NCBI GenBank assembly: GCA_030160035.1
Contig: BSNO01000001.1
Location: 992,001-1,056,000 of the forward strand
DNA from: Rhizobium albus
GTDB lineage: Bacteria > Pseudomonadota > Alphaproteobacteria > Rhizobiales > Rhizobiaceae
Direction of reading: 5' to 3'
DNA: 64,000 nt
The position numbers and the translations under genes were made by a program. Positions 62,865 through 64,000 of this stretch are shown here, piece by piece; the stretch's first letter is position 1; the number at the start of each line of letters is the position of its first letter. The notes under the pieces are model-generated. The model searched no databases. It was not told where the DNA came from and worked only from the letters and a program-made list of their open reading frames with translations.

Positions 62865-64000
62865 ATGCTGGCACAGCTGTCGATTCGCGATATCGTTCTG
62901 ATCGAGCGGCTCGACCTGAACTTCGAGCGCGGCCTGTCCGTGCTGACCGGGGAAACCGGCGCAGGGAAGTCCATTCTTCTCGATTCCCTTTCGCTCGCAC
63001 TCGGTGCCCGCGGCGATGGTAGCCTTGTGCGTCAGGGTGCCGAACGCGGGCAGGTGACGGCCGTCTTCGATGTCGGGCAGGATCACCCAGCGCGCCAGCT
63101 CCTGCGTCAAAACGGTCTCGATGACGATGGCGACCTGATCCTGCGGCGCATCCAAAGTGCCGATGGCCGCACGCGGGTTTTTGTCAACGACCAGCCGACC
63201 AGCGTCGCCACCATGCGCGACATAGGCCGGCTGCTCGTCGAAATTCACGGTCAACACGATGATCGCGCCTTGATCGACACGGACGGGCACCGGCTTCTTC
63301 TCGATGCCTTTGGTGGACTGACCGGTGAGGCCGAAGCACTTGCCGGCCTTTATCGCCGATGGCGCGATGCTGTCCGGGCGCTCGATATCCATCGCGCCAA
63401 GGTCGATGCCGCGGCCCGTGAAGCGGATTATCTGCGCGCCGCCTTTGCCGAGCTCGATCAGCTGTCACCGCTTGATGGTGAAGAGGACGATCTGGCCGGT
63501 CGCCGGGCGGACATGATGAAGTCCGAGCGCATTGCCAGCGATATCAAGGAAGCAGAGGACGTGCTTTCGGGGCAGGGGTCTCCCGTGCCGCTCCTGAGCT
63601 CGCTCGTGCGGCGGCTCGAGCGCAAGTCCCAGGAAGCCCCGGGGCTGCTTGAGGAAACCGTGCTGGCACTCGATGCGGCGCTTGCAGCCCTTGGCGAGGC
63701 TCAGATGGCGATCGAGGCTGCCATGCGGAAGGCGGACTACGATCCGGCCGAACTGGAACGCACCGAAGAGCGGCTGTTCGCGCTGCGTGCTGCAGCCCGC
63801 AAGCACAACGTTCCCGTTTCCGAGTTGCCGGCGCTCGCCCAGCGCATGATGGACGATCTCGCCGATCTCGATGCAGGCGAGGAGAAGCTTCAGCATCTGG
63901 AAGCGGCGGTCGTCGAAGCGCGGGCGCTGTTCGACACGGCAGCACGCTCATTGTCGGAAAAGCGTGGCCACACGGCTAAGGCCCTCGCGGCTGCCGTGAT
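62865..64000 (+). CDS. recN: DNA repair ATPase RecN (5' part; runs off the window)
   Basis: RecN is an SMC-like ATPase that works in recombinational repair of double-strand breaks. The visible 378 residues start M-L-A-Q-L-S-I-R-D-I-V-L-I, with Walker A G-E-T-G-A-G-K-S near residue 30 and V-E-I-H-G-Q-H-D near residue 123. Helical coiled-coil sequence follows to the window end. No stop codon is reached. The gene follows bamD in the usual rhizobial order. I could not identify a convincing LexA site upstream. Confidence 0.93.
   Translation, partial: MLAQLSIRDIVLIERLDLNFERGLSVLTGETGAGKSILLDSLSLALGARGDGSLVRQGAERGQVTAVFDVGQDHPARQLLRQNGLDDDGDLILRRIQSADGRTRVFVNDQPTSVATMRDIGRLLVEIHGQHDDRALIDTDGHRLLLDAFGGLTGEAEALAGLYRRWRDAVRALDIHRAKVDAAAREADYLRAAFAELDQLSPLDGEEDDLAGRRADMMKSERIASDIKEAEDVLSGQGSPVPLLSSLVRRLERKSQEAPGLLEETVLALDAALAALGEAQMAIEAAMRKADYDPAELERTEERLFALRAAARKHNVPVSELPALAQRMMDDLADLDAGEEKLQHLEAAVVEARALFDTAARSLSEKRGHTAKALAAAV

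Overview
The window is GC-rich chromosomal DNA from an alphaproteobacterium, most likely of the order Hyphomicrobiales (Rhizobiales), close to Rhizobiaceae. The grounds are gene content and order: rhizobial-type choXWV beside betICBA, the diacylglyceryl betaine-lipid genes btaAB, a lysine/ornithine decarboxylase, an ArsR-methyltransferase regulator before metF, CsgH-type curli genes, and a complete division and cell wall (dcw) cluster running mraZ to ftsZ, then lpxC, bamD and recN. This assignment is inferred from gene families, not from a marker gene comparison. RNase P RNA is the only structured RNA gene I found. I saw no tRNA, rRNA, insertion sequence or CRISPR array.

Layout. 1-2.6 kb: the end of phosphonate degradation (DUF1045 protein, phnM, phnN) behind a candidate Pho box. 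2.6-11 kb: choline uptake (choXWV, minus strand) divergent from choline sulfate/choline oxidation to glycine betaine (betI-betC-betB-betA), with one perfect palindrome between them that fits a BetI operator. 11-25.8 kb: housekeeping and accessory enzymes, including a FucU-like mutarotase, a DUF442 protein, an orphan TPP enzyme with a hydrolase, EttA, a SahR-like regulator with metF behind a perfect 20-bp palindrome, a decarboxylase, two peptidoglycan hydrolases, and btaBA for phosphorus-free betaine lipids behind a candidate Pho box.

26-38 kb is the most distinctive region: a GGDEF-EAL protein followed by a curli export and amyloid locus (csgF, csgG, five curlin-repeat secreted proteins of about 173-498 aa, csgH, and a secreted Inh/SH3-like protein). 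Three of the curlins are large paralogues with shared interruptions and shared C-terminal ends, and GC-rich or AT-rich inverted repeats follow four of the five curlin genes. A decayed 5-oxoprolinase/hydantoinase fragment (37.15-37.64 kb) and a small lipoprotein with an EcfG-type promoter follow.

38.2-41.2 kb holds a DnaJ/TerB protein, an N-acetylmuramoyl-alanine amidase, a lytic transglycosylase and rnpB. 41.4-64 kb is the dcw cluster, preceded by four CCCA boxes with an exact 10-bp period (MraZ-type operator). Most genes there overlap or nearly touch. The exception is the murB-ddl gap, which carries a long inverted repeat and four GANTC methylation sites. An AT-rich, rare-codon patch inside ddl lies upstream of ftsQAZ. 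The window ends inside recN.
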